The notes under the pieces are model-generated. The model made no database searches and was not told where the DNA came from. It saw only the letters and a list, made by a program, of their open reading frames with translations. A DNA stretch of 64,000 nt from an uncultured Bacteroides sp. (GTDB taxonomy: Bacteria > Bacteroidota > Bacteroidia > Bacteroidales > Bacteroidaceae). Where the stretch lies: positions 496,001 to 560,000 of the forward strand of contig NZ_OY762899.1 in NCBI RefSeq assembly GCF_963666545.1, given 5' to 3'. Made by a program: the position numbers and the translations under genes. Positions 8,402 through 16,807 of this stretch are shown one piece after another (the first letter of the stretch is position 1; each line of letters opens with the position of its first letter).

Positions 8402-9733
8402 TTAATTTAGCTTGATTTTAAAAACATCGGGTTTGATGGTCAATGAAATATAAGCCCAGTTAGGAGTACGACTTTTGGCATCCGCTGCTTTCAGTTTTAG
8501 ATAGCGGCTGTTGTCGGAGAGGAAATAAGCACCCCAGCCACCTTCTACAAACACACAACTATTCATCTTATACGATAGTTTGATGTCTAATTCCGATCCG
8601 AGTGACTTTCCATGCTTCGCACTACTATACTCCACCTCTTTTGCTGTATCGAAGAGATGGTAACCTACCTCATACGAAAACTTTTTAGTCAGATTTCCTG
8701 CTACTTGACCATAATAGTCTACCAATCCTTGCGTAGGAAGTGATGCAGTCCAATAGTCCATATATCCGTTAAAGCTATGTGGTGCGCCATAAAGCCAATT
8801 GAAAGTCTTGCTTTTAGAAGTGTCTTTACCATCGTCACCCGAATATAGATCAGCCCCTAGCGTACCGATGAAAGCAGTTGTCAATTTATAGTTCATTTTC
8901 AGAGCCAGTAACGAAGCATTCAAATTCTTGGTCGCTGTTGTTTTTCCAAATTGGAAATAAGCAGTGGCAAGAAAATCGAAAGGACAAGAGGGATTCTGAT
9001 ACTTCAGATTACCTCCCGCTGTATATCTATGATACATGTCTACTTTGGAACTATAAGTGGTGGTTCCGCTGGCGTCGGTCGTTGTTTTTTGAATTCCTTC
9101 GTCGAGTGCTAAAGCAGTAAGAAGCAAACCGGAAGTAAGCGGCTTTGAAATCCATAAGTAACCCATATACCGATACTTAGTCGCAGCCGAGTACATAGTC
9201 TCTTTAGAAATAGCTTTATCATTGTTATAGGCAAATCCCAGATTACCGGTAAAGCTATTTTCCAGTTCATACTTAAACACCACCACATCGTGAGCAGTTC
9301 CGGTGTTGCTCCAGTTAGAAGCTGAGAATATACGGTTATCGTCGTATTTCAATGCTTGGCGCCCAATGGCGACCGATCCTCCCGGAATAAGTAGAATGTC
9401 CGCCCATGCTTCGTAAACAGATAATGAGCCTGAAGACGACACCGCTTCCGAGTTTACACCTGCTTCGCCATATGTGCGTGAATCCTGAATGGTGAAGTTC
9501 GTTTTCAAATAAGCATTTTTAAAACCAAAACCAAGTCTGCTACGTTGCAGCATAAAGCCGGCCGGACTCGATGAATCTGTGATAGGTGAACCATATCCAC
9601 TCCGATATTCCGCTCTTGGTCTGAGCTCTGCATTAATACTCAATTCCTGTGCTACTGTTGACGTTGTTGTGAAAAGCAATAACGCCATTGCGCCAACCAT
9701 TTTGTTCGTTTTACCTTTGATAAACAATTTCAT
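8402..9733 (-). CDS. Outer-membrane beta-barrel porin, alginate-export-like family, probable molybdate entry
   Basis: The 443-residue protein has a signal peptide ending STVAQ near residue 29. It is then made of alternating strands with many aromatic residues, and includes RPRAEYRSGYGS near the start, GRQALKYDDNRIF mid-way and a C-terminal strand ending KIKLN. This pattern fits a 16- to 18-strand porin of the alginate-export/OprP-like group. It is transcribed with modA behind a ModE-type operator at 9778-9800, so I infer that it carries molybdate, or another oxyanion, across the outer membrane. Substrate specificity cannot be read from the sequence. The family call is moderate and the barrel call is firm. 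Confidence 0.75.
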   Translation of the reverse strand: MKLFIKGKTNKMVGAMALLLFTTTSTVAQELSINAELRPRAEYRSGYGSPITDSSSPAGFMLQRSRLGFGFKNAYLKTNFTIQDSRTYGEAGVNSEAVSSSGSLSVYEAWADILLIPGGSVAIGRQALKYDDNRIFSASNWSNTGTAHDVVVFKYELENSFTGNLGFAYNNDKAISKETMYSAATKYRYMGYLWISKPLTSGLLLTALALDEGIQKTTTDASGTTTYSSKVDMYHRYTAGGNLKYQNPSCPFDFLATAYFQFGKTTATKNLNASLLALKMNYKLTTAFIGTLGADLYSGDDGKDTSKSKTFNWLYGAPHSFNGYMDYWTASLPTQGLVDYYGQVAGNLTKKFSYEVGYHLFDTAKEVEYSSAKHGKSLGSELDIKLSYKMNSCVFVEGGWGAYFLSDNSRYLKLKAADAKSRTPNWAYISLTIKPDVFKIKLN

Positions 9734-9777
9734 ACCTACTTTTTTAAATTAATAAACTGTTACTAAGATATCTACTT

Positions 9778-9800
9778 CGTTATCTTAATAACAGATAACG
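9778..9800. promoter_or_regulatory. Predicted ModE operator upstream of the porin-modA operon
   Basis: CGTTAT at 9778-9783 and ATAACG at 9795-9800 are inverted repeats separated by 11 bases. The Escherichia coli modA operator has the same CGTTAT/ATAACG arms with about 12 bases between them. The site lies 45 bases upstream of the porin start and overlaps where the -33 region would be, with a possible -7 element (TATCTTAG) just downstream on the minus strand. Repression by molybdate-loaded ModE is the likely outcome. Confidence 0.7.
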
Positions 9801-9808
9801 TGTTTTAT

Positions 9809-9834
9809 TAAAAAAACCGGTTAACTGTATCCGG
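9809..9834 (-). terminator. Terminator after modE
   Basis: On the minus strand, a short stem with CCGG at both ends (9817-9834) is followed by a run of seven T. The stem is only four plus two pairs around a mismatch, but the position just after the modE stop and the clean T run support a rho-independent terminator. Confidence 0.55.
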
Positions 9835-9881
9835 CTATTCCACTCCTTTGTGTTCGTTGTACTTTGCCAATTACTCTGTAA

Positions 9882-10238
9882 TTAGAGTAAACAAGAATCT
9901 AAATTCTGGTTTAAGATACTCATTTCTTCAGCGAATTGCTGCATCTTATTTTCATAGAGACGTATCAATTCTTCTCCGTAGGCTCCTACGCTGCATCCAC
10001 CTCCATCTTTCCCTCCTTTTTTGCGAATCAAGATAGGTATGGGTGACAAACGATTCATTCTGTCGGCCACCGTCCATGCTTGTTGATAGGAAATCTTGCA
10101 CTTTTTTGCCGCCGCATTAATGGAACCCTCGGCAATCAAAGCTTTTAGCAACAGATATTGCGTATGTCCGAAAAACAACTCATCGTCTTTATAAATTGCG
10201 AATGCTCCTTTTATGTCGAATGTTTGTTTATTCCTCAT
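9882..10238 (-). CDS. modE: ModE-like winged-helix regulator lacking the molybdate-binding domain
   Basis: The 118-residue protein matches the N-terminal DNA-binding domain of ModE: KALIAEGSINAAAKKCKISYQQAWTVADRMN at about residues 29-59, followed by the wing region with GGKDGGGCSVGAYGEELIRLY. ModE represses molybdate uptake genes and can activate molybdoenzyme genes. The usual C-terminal pair of Mop/TOBE domains that bind molybdate is absent, so the protein ends where E. coli ModE begins its sensor half. Such one-domain forms are known, and the sensor is then another protein or the short protein itself. It lies between the porin-modA operon, which carries a ModE-type operator, and the divergent nifA gene. 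Confidence 0.85.
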   Translation of the reverse strand: MRNKQTFDIKGAFAIYKDDELFFGHTQYLLLKALIAEGSINAAAKKCKISYQQAWTVADRMNRLSPIPILIRKKGGKDGGGCSVGAYGEELIRLYENKMQQFAEEMSILNQNLDSCLL

Positions 10239-10282
10239 AAGCTGTTTCTGAATATTTTTACCACAAGCTGACGCTACATACT

Positions 10283-10298
10283 ATCAATGAGTGTGCCA
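10283..10298 (-). promoter_or_regulatory. Sigma-54-like promoter match upstream of modE
   Basis: The minus strand reads TGGCACACTCATTGAT, which matches TGGCAC-N5-TTGCA except that the conserved C of the -12 GC is A. It would start transcription about 36 bases before the modE ATG. The missing -12 C is a serious defect, so this is only a candidate. Confidence 0.3.
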
Positions 10299-10353
10299 AA
10301 AAACATAAAGTATTGATTTATAGAGAGTTGAATATGATCTGACAAAGTCAAAT

Positions 10354-10367
10354 CTTACAATTATGTA
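10354..10367. promoter_or_regulatory. Dyad shared by the nifH and nifA upstream regions (copy 2)
   Basis: This is the same 14-mer, CTTACAATTATGTA, as at 7588-7601. It lies about 176 bases upstream of nifA and 116 bases upstream of the modE start. Two identical copies flanking the molybdenum genes suggest a shared regulator. Confidence 0.4.
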
Positions 10368-10502
10368 TTTTCAGCGCGTTTTCATTACTTTTGTGTTGTT
10401 TGATAACACTCATAAGGATTCTATTAAATTATAATATTAATCAATATAATTATTTTATTAACATTTTAGTGTCTATTTGATGCAATAATCAAAAATAAAC
10501 GT

Positions 10503-10510
10503 TATCTTTG
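10503..10510 (+). promoter_or_regulatory. Promoter -7 element of nifA
   Basis: TATCTTTG matches the Bacteroidota -7 consensus TAnnTTTG. A TTTG at 10476-10479 is a possible -33 element with slightly long spacing (23 bases). The start site would be near 10515, giving a leader of about 28 bases before the nifA ATG. A lone CGTTAT half-site of the ModE operator overlaps it. Confidence 0.6.
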
Positions 10511-10542
10511 TATCGTTACTGTAATGTAAAAAACTTAATGTT

Positions 10543-12117
10543 ATGGCTATGCTTCGAACATGCCCGATGTGCGAACAAGATTGCGAAGCTAAACAGGAGT
10601 TGGATTTCCTTATGCAGATAGGAAATGAACTATCAAAAGGCAGTATAGATCTTAACAGCACCATCAGGCTTCTCAAAAAACAATTAAATGCAACCTGTGT
10701 TATCCTTACTCTAATTAATCATAATACAAACAAGTTGTTTGTGGAAGAATCTTATGGGCCCCTTGATCAGGACTTCAGTAAACTGACGTATGAACTTGGC
10801 GAGGGAATCATCGGACGAGTAGTGCAAAGTGGTGAACCGAAAATAATCCGCAGCATAGCTGAATCGAAAGAATTTCTGAACAAGCTACACTTTCCATTAA
10901 AGGCAAATGATAAAGACATCTCTTTCATTTGTATTCCGGTGAAAGAGAAAGGAAAAGTCATTGGTGCTCTGAGCGTACACAAAATCTATTTTGGTGCGCC
11001 CGATTTTAAGAATAATGTGCAGTTGCTCACCATCATCAGTTCAATGATAGCCCGTACAGCTCGCAGAAGATATGAATCGCGCGAAGAAATTGATTCTCTC
11101 AAAAAGGAAAATAGTCAATTGAGGAAAGCGATCAGCGAACAGTCTTACCCCAACATCGAAGGAAATTCAAGTAAACTAAAAGAAGTCTTCTCGCTCATTC
11201 AAAGTGTTTCGCCTACCAACACCACGGTGTTGATTCGTGGAGAAAGCGGTGTGGGTAAAGAATTGATTGCCGACGCTATACATTATAATAGTACACGCAA
11301 AAGCAGAGCATATATTAAAGTAAACTGTGCCGCTTTGCCCGAAGGACTGATCGAAAGTGAGCTTTTCGGTCATGAGAAGGGTGCCTTCACCGGTGCTGAT
11401 TCTCAACGAATAGGTCGTTTCGAAGCTGCACATGGTGGTACCATCTTTCTGGATGAGTTTGGTGATATACCGCCCAATGTACAAGTGAAGTTGCTCAGGG
11501 TTATTCAGCAACGTGAAATAGAGCGATTGGGAAGTACCAGACCGATCAAGATTGATGTGAGAATAATCTGCGCTACCAATAAAAATCTGGAAAAACTGAT
11601 TGAAGACGGAAAATTCCGCGAAGATCTATATTACCGCATCAATGTATTTCCGGTTTACATACCGCCACTGCGCGAACGCCTACACGACATACCGGCCTTG
11701 GCCGATCATTTTATCGCCAAGTTCAACGAAAAGAACGGGCGAAACGTAAAGCGACTCACTGCATCGGCCATCGATTGCCTTATGGTGTATCACTGGCCGG
11801 GAAATATTCGTGAGTTGGAGAACTGTATAGAACGAGCCTGCATCTTGAGTACGGATGATGTGGTGCACACCAACAATCTGCCACCTAGTTTACAAAATGC
11901 CATATCGAGCCAAACAAAGTCTCATGGCACGCTCGATACGATTTTGGGTAAGATAGAAAAACAAGTCATACAAGACACTTTGCTTTCCACCAACGGTAAT
12001 CTGGTGAAAGCTGCCACGCAATTGGGCATTACAGAAAGAATAATGGGGCTCAGAATACGTAAATATAACATTGAGCCTAAACGATTTAAATATACTAATA
12101 ATGCAAGTCAAGATTGA
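10543..12117 (+). CDS. nifA: Sigma-54-dependent nitrogen-fixation activator NifA
   Basis: The 524-residue regulator has a GAF domain (about 25-175), an AAA+ domain (about 205-440) and a Fis-type helix-turn-helix (about 465-515). Walker A is GESGVGKE (233-240), the sigma-54 contact loop GAFTGA is at 280-285, and Walker B is FLDEFGDI (302-309). An intact GAFTGA loop means it must act on sigma-54 promoters. The GAF domain followed by AAA+ and Fis, together with its place beside nif, identifies NifA. The inter-domain C-x4-C of oxygen-sensitive rhizobial NifA is absent. Instead, the first 14 residues carry CPMCEQDC (Cys7, Cys10, Cys14), a possible metal or redox site. The gene is co-transcribed with the two genes downstream. 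Confidence 0.93.
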   Translation: MAMLRTCPMCEQDCEAKQELDFLMQIGNELSKGSIDLNSTIRLLKKQLNATCVILTLINHNTNKLFVEESYGPLDQDFSKLTYELGEGIIGRVVQSGEPKIIRSIAESKEFLNKLHFPLKANDKDISFICIPVKEKGKVIGALSVHKIYFGAPDFKNNVQLLTIISSMIARTARRRYESREEIDSLKKENSQLRKAISEQSYPNIEGNSSKLKEVFSLIQSVSPTNTTVLIRGESGVGKELIADAIHYNSTRKSRAYIKVNCAALPEGLIESELFGHEKGAFTGADSQRIGRFEAAHGGTIFLDEFGDIPPNVQVKLLRVIQQREIERLGSTRPIKIDVRIICATNKNLEKLIEDGKFREDLYYRINVFPVYIPPLRERLHDIPALADHFIAKFNEKNGRNVKRLTASAIDCLMVYHWPGNIRELENCIERACILSTDDVVHTNNLPPSLQNAISSQTKSHGTLDTILGKIEKQVIQDTLLSTNGNLVKAATQLGITERIMGLRIRKYNIEPKRFKYTNNASQD

Positions 12118-12583
12118 ACAACCAGATTTAGAGATATGCGATTTTACCAATCCTCAGCATTGCACAGCTTTATGCAATCTGATCAATGAATACATAGCCG
12201 ATCCTATGGGCGGCGGTTCTACACTCACTGAAAAACAAAAGCTTTATTTATTGGATGGGCTGGAATCACACCCGTGCGCCATTGTCTTGTTTGTGCTTAG
12301 CGAAGGTTGCATTGCCGGGGTGATAAATGCTTTTATGAACTTTTCCACCTTCAAGTGCAAACCGATGATTAATATTCACGATGTGTTTGTAGGCAAGGAT
12401 TATCGAGGCAAAGGACTTGGCCGAAAGTTAATACAGGGCATAGCTGAAATAGCCAGCAACAATGGTTGCGGAAAGATAACCCTTGAAGTGCGTACGGACA
12501 ATGAAATGGCTCAAAGCCTTTACCATTCCGAAGGCTTCGAAGAAGGAGATACACCGATGTTTTTTTGGACAAAACAACTTTAA
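12101..12583 (+). CDS. GNAT-family N-acetyltransferase in the nifA operon
   Basis: The 160-residue protein has the acetyl-CoA-binding signature [13 protein letters not shown] around residues 103-115 and the following [19 protein letters not shown] strand-helix unit, both standard for GNAT enzymes. An in-frame ATG ten codons upstream exists, but the [10 protein letters not shown] start at 12101 is preferred because it needs less overlap with nifA. The start overlaps the last 17 bases of nifA, so translation is probably coupled. The substrate is unknown. Its tight link to nifA suggests a role tied to nitrogen fixation, possibly acetylating a protein or small molecule, but this is inference only. 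Confidence 0.8.
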   Translation: MQVKIEQPDLEICDFTNPQHCTALCNLINEYIADPMGGGSTLTEKQKLYLLDGLESHPCAIVLFVLSEGCIAGVINAFMNFSTFKCKPMINIHDVFVGKDYRGKGLGRKLIQGIAEIASNNGCGKITLEVRTDNEMAQSLYHSEGFEEGDTPMFFWTKQL

Positions 12584-12595
12584 ATTAGTAAACGT

Positions 12596-13012
12596 ATGAA
12601 TGATTCTTATTGGGAAGACCATGCCAGAGGCATCTTTGCGGAAGCAAAAGGGTTTATGAAACCGTTAAAAGGGCATTTAATAAAAAAGAGTCGCTTTGAT
12701 AATGTCCTGCTCTTTAATCTCTCTGTTTTGAGTTTTGAGAAGATGTTTGTAGCCTTATTGGCTTATTATGAGGTTGAAGCACTGAATCACACTCCACTGG
12801 CATTGTTCAAAGAAGCCCGTGATATAGATAACGGGCTGACAGATGAGATGAAGCTGACAGCCAAACTCATCGCATCGCACGAATCCATTTGTTCGCTGGA
12901 TGACAAAGGCTACATCATCCCTACCAACGAAGAACTGCGCGAAATAATTAAAGGGCTTGTGTTGATATCCGATTTTATTGCCAAAAGAATTGAAGCGAAA
13001 GAAACAGTCTAA
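12596..13012 (+). CDS. Uncharacterised helical protein, HEPN-like, in the nifA operon
   Basis: I do not recognise a named family with certainty. The 138-residue protein is almost wholly predicted helix. Its pattern LFNLSVLSFEKMFVALLAYYEVE, then NHTPLALFKEARDI, resembles the HEPN fold, in which a helix containing an E is followed by a His before the next helix. The RNase motif R-x4-6-H of toxic HEPN proteins is not seen. It starts 12 bases after the acetyltransferase and is the last gene before a terminator, so it is the third gene of the nifA operon. It could be a binding partner of NifA or of the acetyltransferase. Confidence 0.65.
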   Translation: MNDSYWEDHARGIFAEAKGFMKPLKGHLIKKSRFDNVLLFNLSVLSFEKMFVALLAYYEVEALNHTPLALFKEARDIDNGLTDEMKLTAKLIASHESICSLDDKGYIIPTNEELREIIKGLVLISDFIAKRIEAKETV

Positions 13013-13097
13013 CGATATTTACTTTGAATCTATCTAAATGATCTCTAGAAAAAAAACGTGAATTTAATGTGATTATAAGTTGTCTACCATGAAAAAG

Positions 13098-13147
13098 AAA
13101 GAGGACTACCCGAACAGATGCAACATCTATAAGGTTAGTCCTCTTTT
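13098..13147. terminator. Terminator between the nifA operon and the cobalamin operon
   Basis: An 11-base stem, AAAGAGGACTA at 13098-13108 and TAGTCCTCTTT at 13136-13146, is followed by TTTT on the plus strand and by a matching run on the minus strand. It probably ends both converging transcripts. Confidence 0.8.
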
Positions 13148-13196
13148 ACCTATAAAAATGAAATGAACAAACAAATATGTAGGATTCTATTTGTGA

Positions 13197-14171
13197 TTAT
13201 CGGAAGGTGTAAAGGATCAGAATTTGTACAACCACCACCATCAACAGCTCAGCTAAATTATTGATAAGCACGGCCTTTCTCATGTCGGCTGTTGTGAGGA
13301 GGCGATCATTCGTACCGATATACGGTTTGTACATTAGCTTTCCGAAATAGTAATGCGAGCCACCAAACCGACAGTTTAATATACCTGCCAAAGCAGCTTC
13401 CGGATAGCCTGAGTTTGGACTGGCATGACTTGATCCGTGTTGCTTCACAAATGCCAATAGAGGTAGTATCGGAAAATGTCCACTCACCAAAATCATGAGG
13501 AAAGCTGTGATGCGAGCGGGAATGTAGTTGGCCACGTCGTCCATACGTGCCGCTATCCGACCAAACAAGTGGTATCGCTCATTCCTGTATCCTATCATTG
13601 AATCGAGGGTATTTATCATTTTATAAGCAAACATACCGGGCACTCCCAACAATAAATACCAAAACAAAGGTGCTATCACCCCGTCACTCAGATTTTCGGC
13701 CAGCGTTTCGAGCGCAGCAGTACGCACTTCCTGCTCTGTCAGCTCCTCAGTGTTGCGCCCTACAATGCGGGCAACTTGCTTTCTACCTTCATCCAATGAG
13801 TGATCTAACGCTACAAATACCAGTCTGACCTCTTTAATAAGCGTAGTACCTGCCAAGCAATAGAACACTGATACGGCAGCTACGCCCCATGCCAAATACA
13901 CATTGATGTTCATCGCCACCTTCATAAGTAGATAAACTAGAAAATAGGTAAGAAGAACCAATGTTATGGCCAGCAATCCACCTTTTAATATCCGTCGAGG
14001 GCCTTTGTTGAATGTTTTCTCTCCCCATGCTATCAATTTGCCGAAAGCCACTACCGGATGGGGCAAAAAGCCCGGATCACCCAATAGTTTATCGAGAAGC
14101 CATCCTGTGGAGACAGCAAACAAGCTTCCCCATGAGACATACAGAAAAAGATAAAATGCAGAAGGTTCCAT
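13197..14171 (-). CDS. cbiB: Adenosylcobinamide-phosphate synthase CbiB
   Basis: CbiB (called CobD in aerobic nomenclature) attaches the aminopropanol phosphate arm to adenosylcobyric acid in the inner membrane. The 324-residue protein has several membrane segments (for example residues 44-64, 72-100, 215-235 and 303-323). It carries the family motifs LLDKLLGDP near 25-33, HPVVAFGK near 37-44, ENLSDGVIAPLFW near 158-170, YKMINTLDSMIGY near 182-194 and PNSGYPEAALAG near 254-265. It is the last gene of the cobQ-cobD-cbiB set, 105 bases after the preceding gene. Confidence 0.93.
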   Translation of the reverse strand: MEPSAFYLFLYVSWGSLFAVSTGWLLDKLLGDPGFLPHPVVAFGKLIAWGEKTFNKGPRRILKGGLLAITLVLLTYFLVYLLMKVAMNINVYLAWGVAAVSVFYCLAGTTLIKEVRLVFVALDHSLDEGRKQVARIVGRNTEELTEQEVRTAALETLAENLSDGVIAPLFWYLLLGVPGMFAYKMINTLDSMIGYRNERYHLFGRIAARMDDVANYIPARITAFLMILVSGHFPILPLLAFVKQHGSSHASPNSGYPEAALAGILNCRFGGSHYYFGKLMYKPYIGTNDRLLTTADMRKAVLINNLAELLMVVVVQILILYTFR

Positions 14172-14276
14172 TTTTTTATATTACCAACGATACAAATATA
14201 ATGTGATTTTTAATATTTCTTTTCTATAAAAGATGAAAATCTATGTATAAACTCTCTTTATGCAATTTATCGCCCA

Positions 14277-15296
14277 TCAAACGACTTCCTCAAACCATTG
14301 CCCAATGGCTCTGACCAACGCATCATTCTCCGTAGGTGTTTGCGTGGCAATGCGGAAAAAACCATCATTCAGTCCTTCGAAGTTCGAAGCATCACGTATC
14401 AAAAGGCCATGTTCATTGGCTAGATAATCTTTCAGCGCAGCAGCCTTGCCTATACGTAGCCGAACCAGCATGTAGTGCGTACGGGTAGGCCATACATCGA
14501 GACAGCCCAGTGAGCTAAGCGCTGCGGCAAGCCGTGCTGTTTCAGCCAGATAAGCAGAAACATCCAGTGTATAGTCAGCAGTATGTTGCAACAGATAATG
14601 ACCTGCTTCTATCGCCAAAGCATTGACAGACCAAGGCATGCGTTGCGCTTTGATATTAGTAAGGAAATCAACCGAAGCAGTGATATACCCCAACCTCAGT
14701 CCGGGTATGGAGAAACGTTTAGTCATGGAATGCAGCAAAATTACATTCGGAAAAGCCACAGCTTCGGCGGCAGTGAAGAGTGGTTGGAGAGTAAAATCCT
14801 CATACGACTGGTCTATCACAAAACAGACCTGAGGGTGTTGGCGAATCAATGCTGAGAGCTTCTCCTTGTCGTGCACCTCTCCTGTAGGATTGTTTGGGTT
14901 GCACAACCATATCAGTTGCAAGGTGTCGTCCCATTGCTCCAAATCATAGAGAGACGAAATCCGATGACCATGCATTCTACATGCGTCGGCATATTCGCTA
15001 AAGGTAGGCATGAGTATTCCCGAACGACAACCGGCAAAAGCCTGTGCAATGAGGTAGATGGCTTCCGTAGCACCGTTAGTAACACAAACCTCATCAGCCT
15101 GTAAATCATAGATTTTTGCCAACAACCCTTCCAAAGAGCGTGGCTCCGGTTCGGGGTATGACGAAATAACCTCCATACGCTGGGATAAGTAAGCCTTTAG
15201 ACCTGATAGATCGACCCCATAATAAGTGTTAGAACTGAAATTGCTCACAATCTCCCGTTCGTAGCTGAATGAATCGTCGCCGTGTCCGTTAATCAT
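14277..15296 (-). CDS. cobD: CobD-type threonine-phosphate decarboxylase / aminotransferase
   Basis: This fold-type I PLP enzyme of 339 residues is of the histidinol-phosphate aminotransferase group. It has TNGATEAIYL (73-82), CNPNNPTGE (132-140), the aspartate of FVIDQSYEDF (159-168) and the PLP lysine Lys193 in SMTKRFSIPGLRLGY. Lying between cbiB and cobQ, it is best read as the L-threonine-O-3-phosphate decarboxylase that supplies aminopropanol phosphate to CbiB. A histidinol-phosphate aminotransferase is the alternative from sequence alone. Its start overlaps the cobQ stop by 8 bases, so translation is coupled. Confidence 0.85.
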   Translation of the reverse strand: MINGHGDDSFSYEREIVSNFSSNTYYGVDLSGLKAYLSQRMEVISSYPEPEPRSLEGLLAKIYDLQADEVCVTNGATEAIYLIAQAFAGCRSGILMPTFSEYADACRMHGHRISSLYDLEQWDDTLQLIWLCNPNNPTGEVHDKEKLSALIRQHPQVCFVIDQSYEDFTLQPLFTAAEAVAFPNVILLHSMTKRFSIPGLRLGYITASVDFLTNIKAQRMPWSVNALAIEAGHYLLQHTADYTLDVSAYLAETARLAAALSSLGCLDVWPTRTHYMLVRLRIGKAAALKDYLANEHGLLIRDASNFEGLNDGFFRIATQTPTENDALVRAIGQWFEEVV

Positions 15297-16782
15297 TTCC
15301 TTGCATTATTTGGTAGATAAGTGGCAGGTTGACATGCTTGCGCACATGATCCGCTAATTTATCATATTGTTCTTCTTTAAAAGCCTGATAATCAAAAGCC
15401 GTTTTTTGTATTCTGGCAGCATAAGGTTGCAACAAAAAGTCGATGAATGCAGCGTTATCGAGTATACCATGGATGTAAGTACCCATACAGGCGGCATCAA
15501 CATAGTAACCATCAGCACGTCCGTCGGACAATGTGTTGAGTGGTGATAGCGGTGCGTCCCCTACGAGAGAAGTAAAGCCCATGTGAATCTCGTATCCCTG
15601 ACAAGCGGTGTCATTGCCACGAAAAGTAAAAGTTACTTGCCGTGTCACCTTTTCGCCTTGCATACTGGTAGATGTAGGCAATAATCCCAGGCCCGGAAGT
15701 CGTTCTATATCGCCTTCCACATGTTCCGGGTCACACACCTCCTGCCCCATTATCTGATATCCTCCACAGATGCCCATCACCGTAGCACCTTCACGATGTG
15801 CCCGGATGATAGCCTGAGCTACTCCATTGCGGCGCAACTCATACAAATCGGCCAACGTACTCTTACTACCGGGAATCAGAATGATATCAGCTTTCATAAT
15901 CTCATCCGTATTGTTGGTGTAGAACAAATGTACGCGAGGATCGCGCTCCAATACGTTGAAGTCGGTGAAATTGGACAGATGCCGCAGCAACACCACGGCC
16001 ACATTCACCTTCCCCTGCTCAGCCTGCATATTCTTAGTCTGCAACGCCACAGAATCCTCCTCCTCAATGTGAATGTCCTTATAATATGGAACAACCCCCA
16101 CCACCGGAATGCCACAAAGTTCTTCGAGCATCTTCACTCCCGGTTCGAAGAGACGGATATCTCCCCTGAATTTATTGATTAGAATACCTTTGATGTGTTT
16201 TCGTTCCTCTTCACGTTGCAGCATGATAGAGCCATATACACTCGCAAATACCCCTCCACGATCAATATCCGCAACCAGAATAACATCCGCCCCGGCATGC
16301 ATGGCCATCGGCAGATTTACCAGATCACTCTCACGCAGATTTATTTCCGAAATACTTCCGGCACCCTCCATCACTACAGGATTATATTGTCCGGCAAGAC
16401 GATCGAAAGCCCCGCAAACTTCCTTCCGAAGTTCTTCTCGTCCCTCCTTTCGGAAATATTCGTAAGCACTCCGATTGCCTATGGGCTTGCCATGAAGCAC
16501 CACTTGTGAAGTATGATCAGACGACGGTTTCAACAGCAAAGGATTCATATCTGTATGGCAGGCAACCCCTGCCGCTTCGGCCTGTACGGCCTGCGCCCGT
16601 CCTATTTCCAATCCTTCAGGAGTGACATACGAGTTCAGCGCCATATTTTGTGCCTTGAACGGTGCCGGTTGATAGCCATCCTGACGAAAGATGCGGCAGA
16701 AGGCAGCGGCAATAATACTTTTGCCTACATCGCTACCCGTACCGGCAAACATGATGGGATGTAGTCTTTTATTGGGGATCAT
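15289..16782 (-). CDS. cobQ: Cobyric acid synthase CobQ/CbiP
   Basis: CobQ amidates four side chains of the corrin ring, using glutamine and ATP. The 497-residue protein begins with the dethiobiotin-synthetase-like P-loop region GTGSDVGKS (14-22) and PFKAQNMALNSYVTPEG (41-57). It then has VMEGAGSISEINL (137-149) and ends in a class I glutamine amidotransferase domain with the nucleophile Cys339 in GICGGYQIMG and His438 in GTYIHGI. Length and motifs are complete. It is the first gene of the cobalamin set. The 95-base leader is too short for a cobalamin riboswitch, and I saw none. Confidence 0.95.
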   Translation of the reverse strand: MIPNKRLHPIMFAGTGSDVGKSIIAAAFCRIFRQDGYQPAPFKAQNMALNSYVTPEGLEIGRAQAVQAEAAGVACHTDMNPLLLKPSSDHTSQVVLHGKPIGNRSAYEYFRKEGREELRKEVCGAFDRLAGQYNPVVMEGAGSISEINLRESDLVNLPMAMHAGADVILVADIDRGGVFASVYGSIMLQREEERKHIKGILINKFRGDIRLFEPGVKMLEELCGIPVVGVVPYYKDIHIEEEDSVALQTKNMQAEQGKVNVAVVLLRHLSNFTDFNVLERDPRVHLFYTNNTDEIMKADIILIPGSKSTLADLYELRRNGVAQAIIRAHREGATVMGICGGYQIMGQEVCDPEHVEGDIERLPGLGLLPTSTSMQGEKVTRQVTFTFRGNDTACQGYEIHMGFTSLVGDAPLSPLNTLSDGRADGYYVDAACMGTYIHGILDNAAFIDFLLQPYAARIQKTAFDYQAFKEEQYDKLADHVRKHVNLPLIYQIMQGND

Positions 16783-16807
16783 TTGCTTCTATATTAATTC
16801 GAAGCAA

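Larger units (their letters stand above)
10239..10542. promoter_or_regulatory. Divergent promoter region between modE and nifA
   Basis: These 304 gene-free bases hold promoters for modE (leftward) and nifA (rightward). They include a sigma-54-like match on the minus strand (10283-10298), the dyad shared with the nifH region (10354-10367) and a TAnnTTTG -7 element for nifA (10503-10510). No small ORF or RNA gene was recognised. Confidence 0.6.

Noticed and set aside
10500-10505. CGTTAT as a second ModE operator in front of nifA
   Set aside because: The second arm ATAACG is missing at the right distance, so this is only a half-site and overlaps the -7 element.
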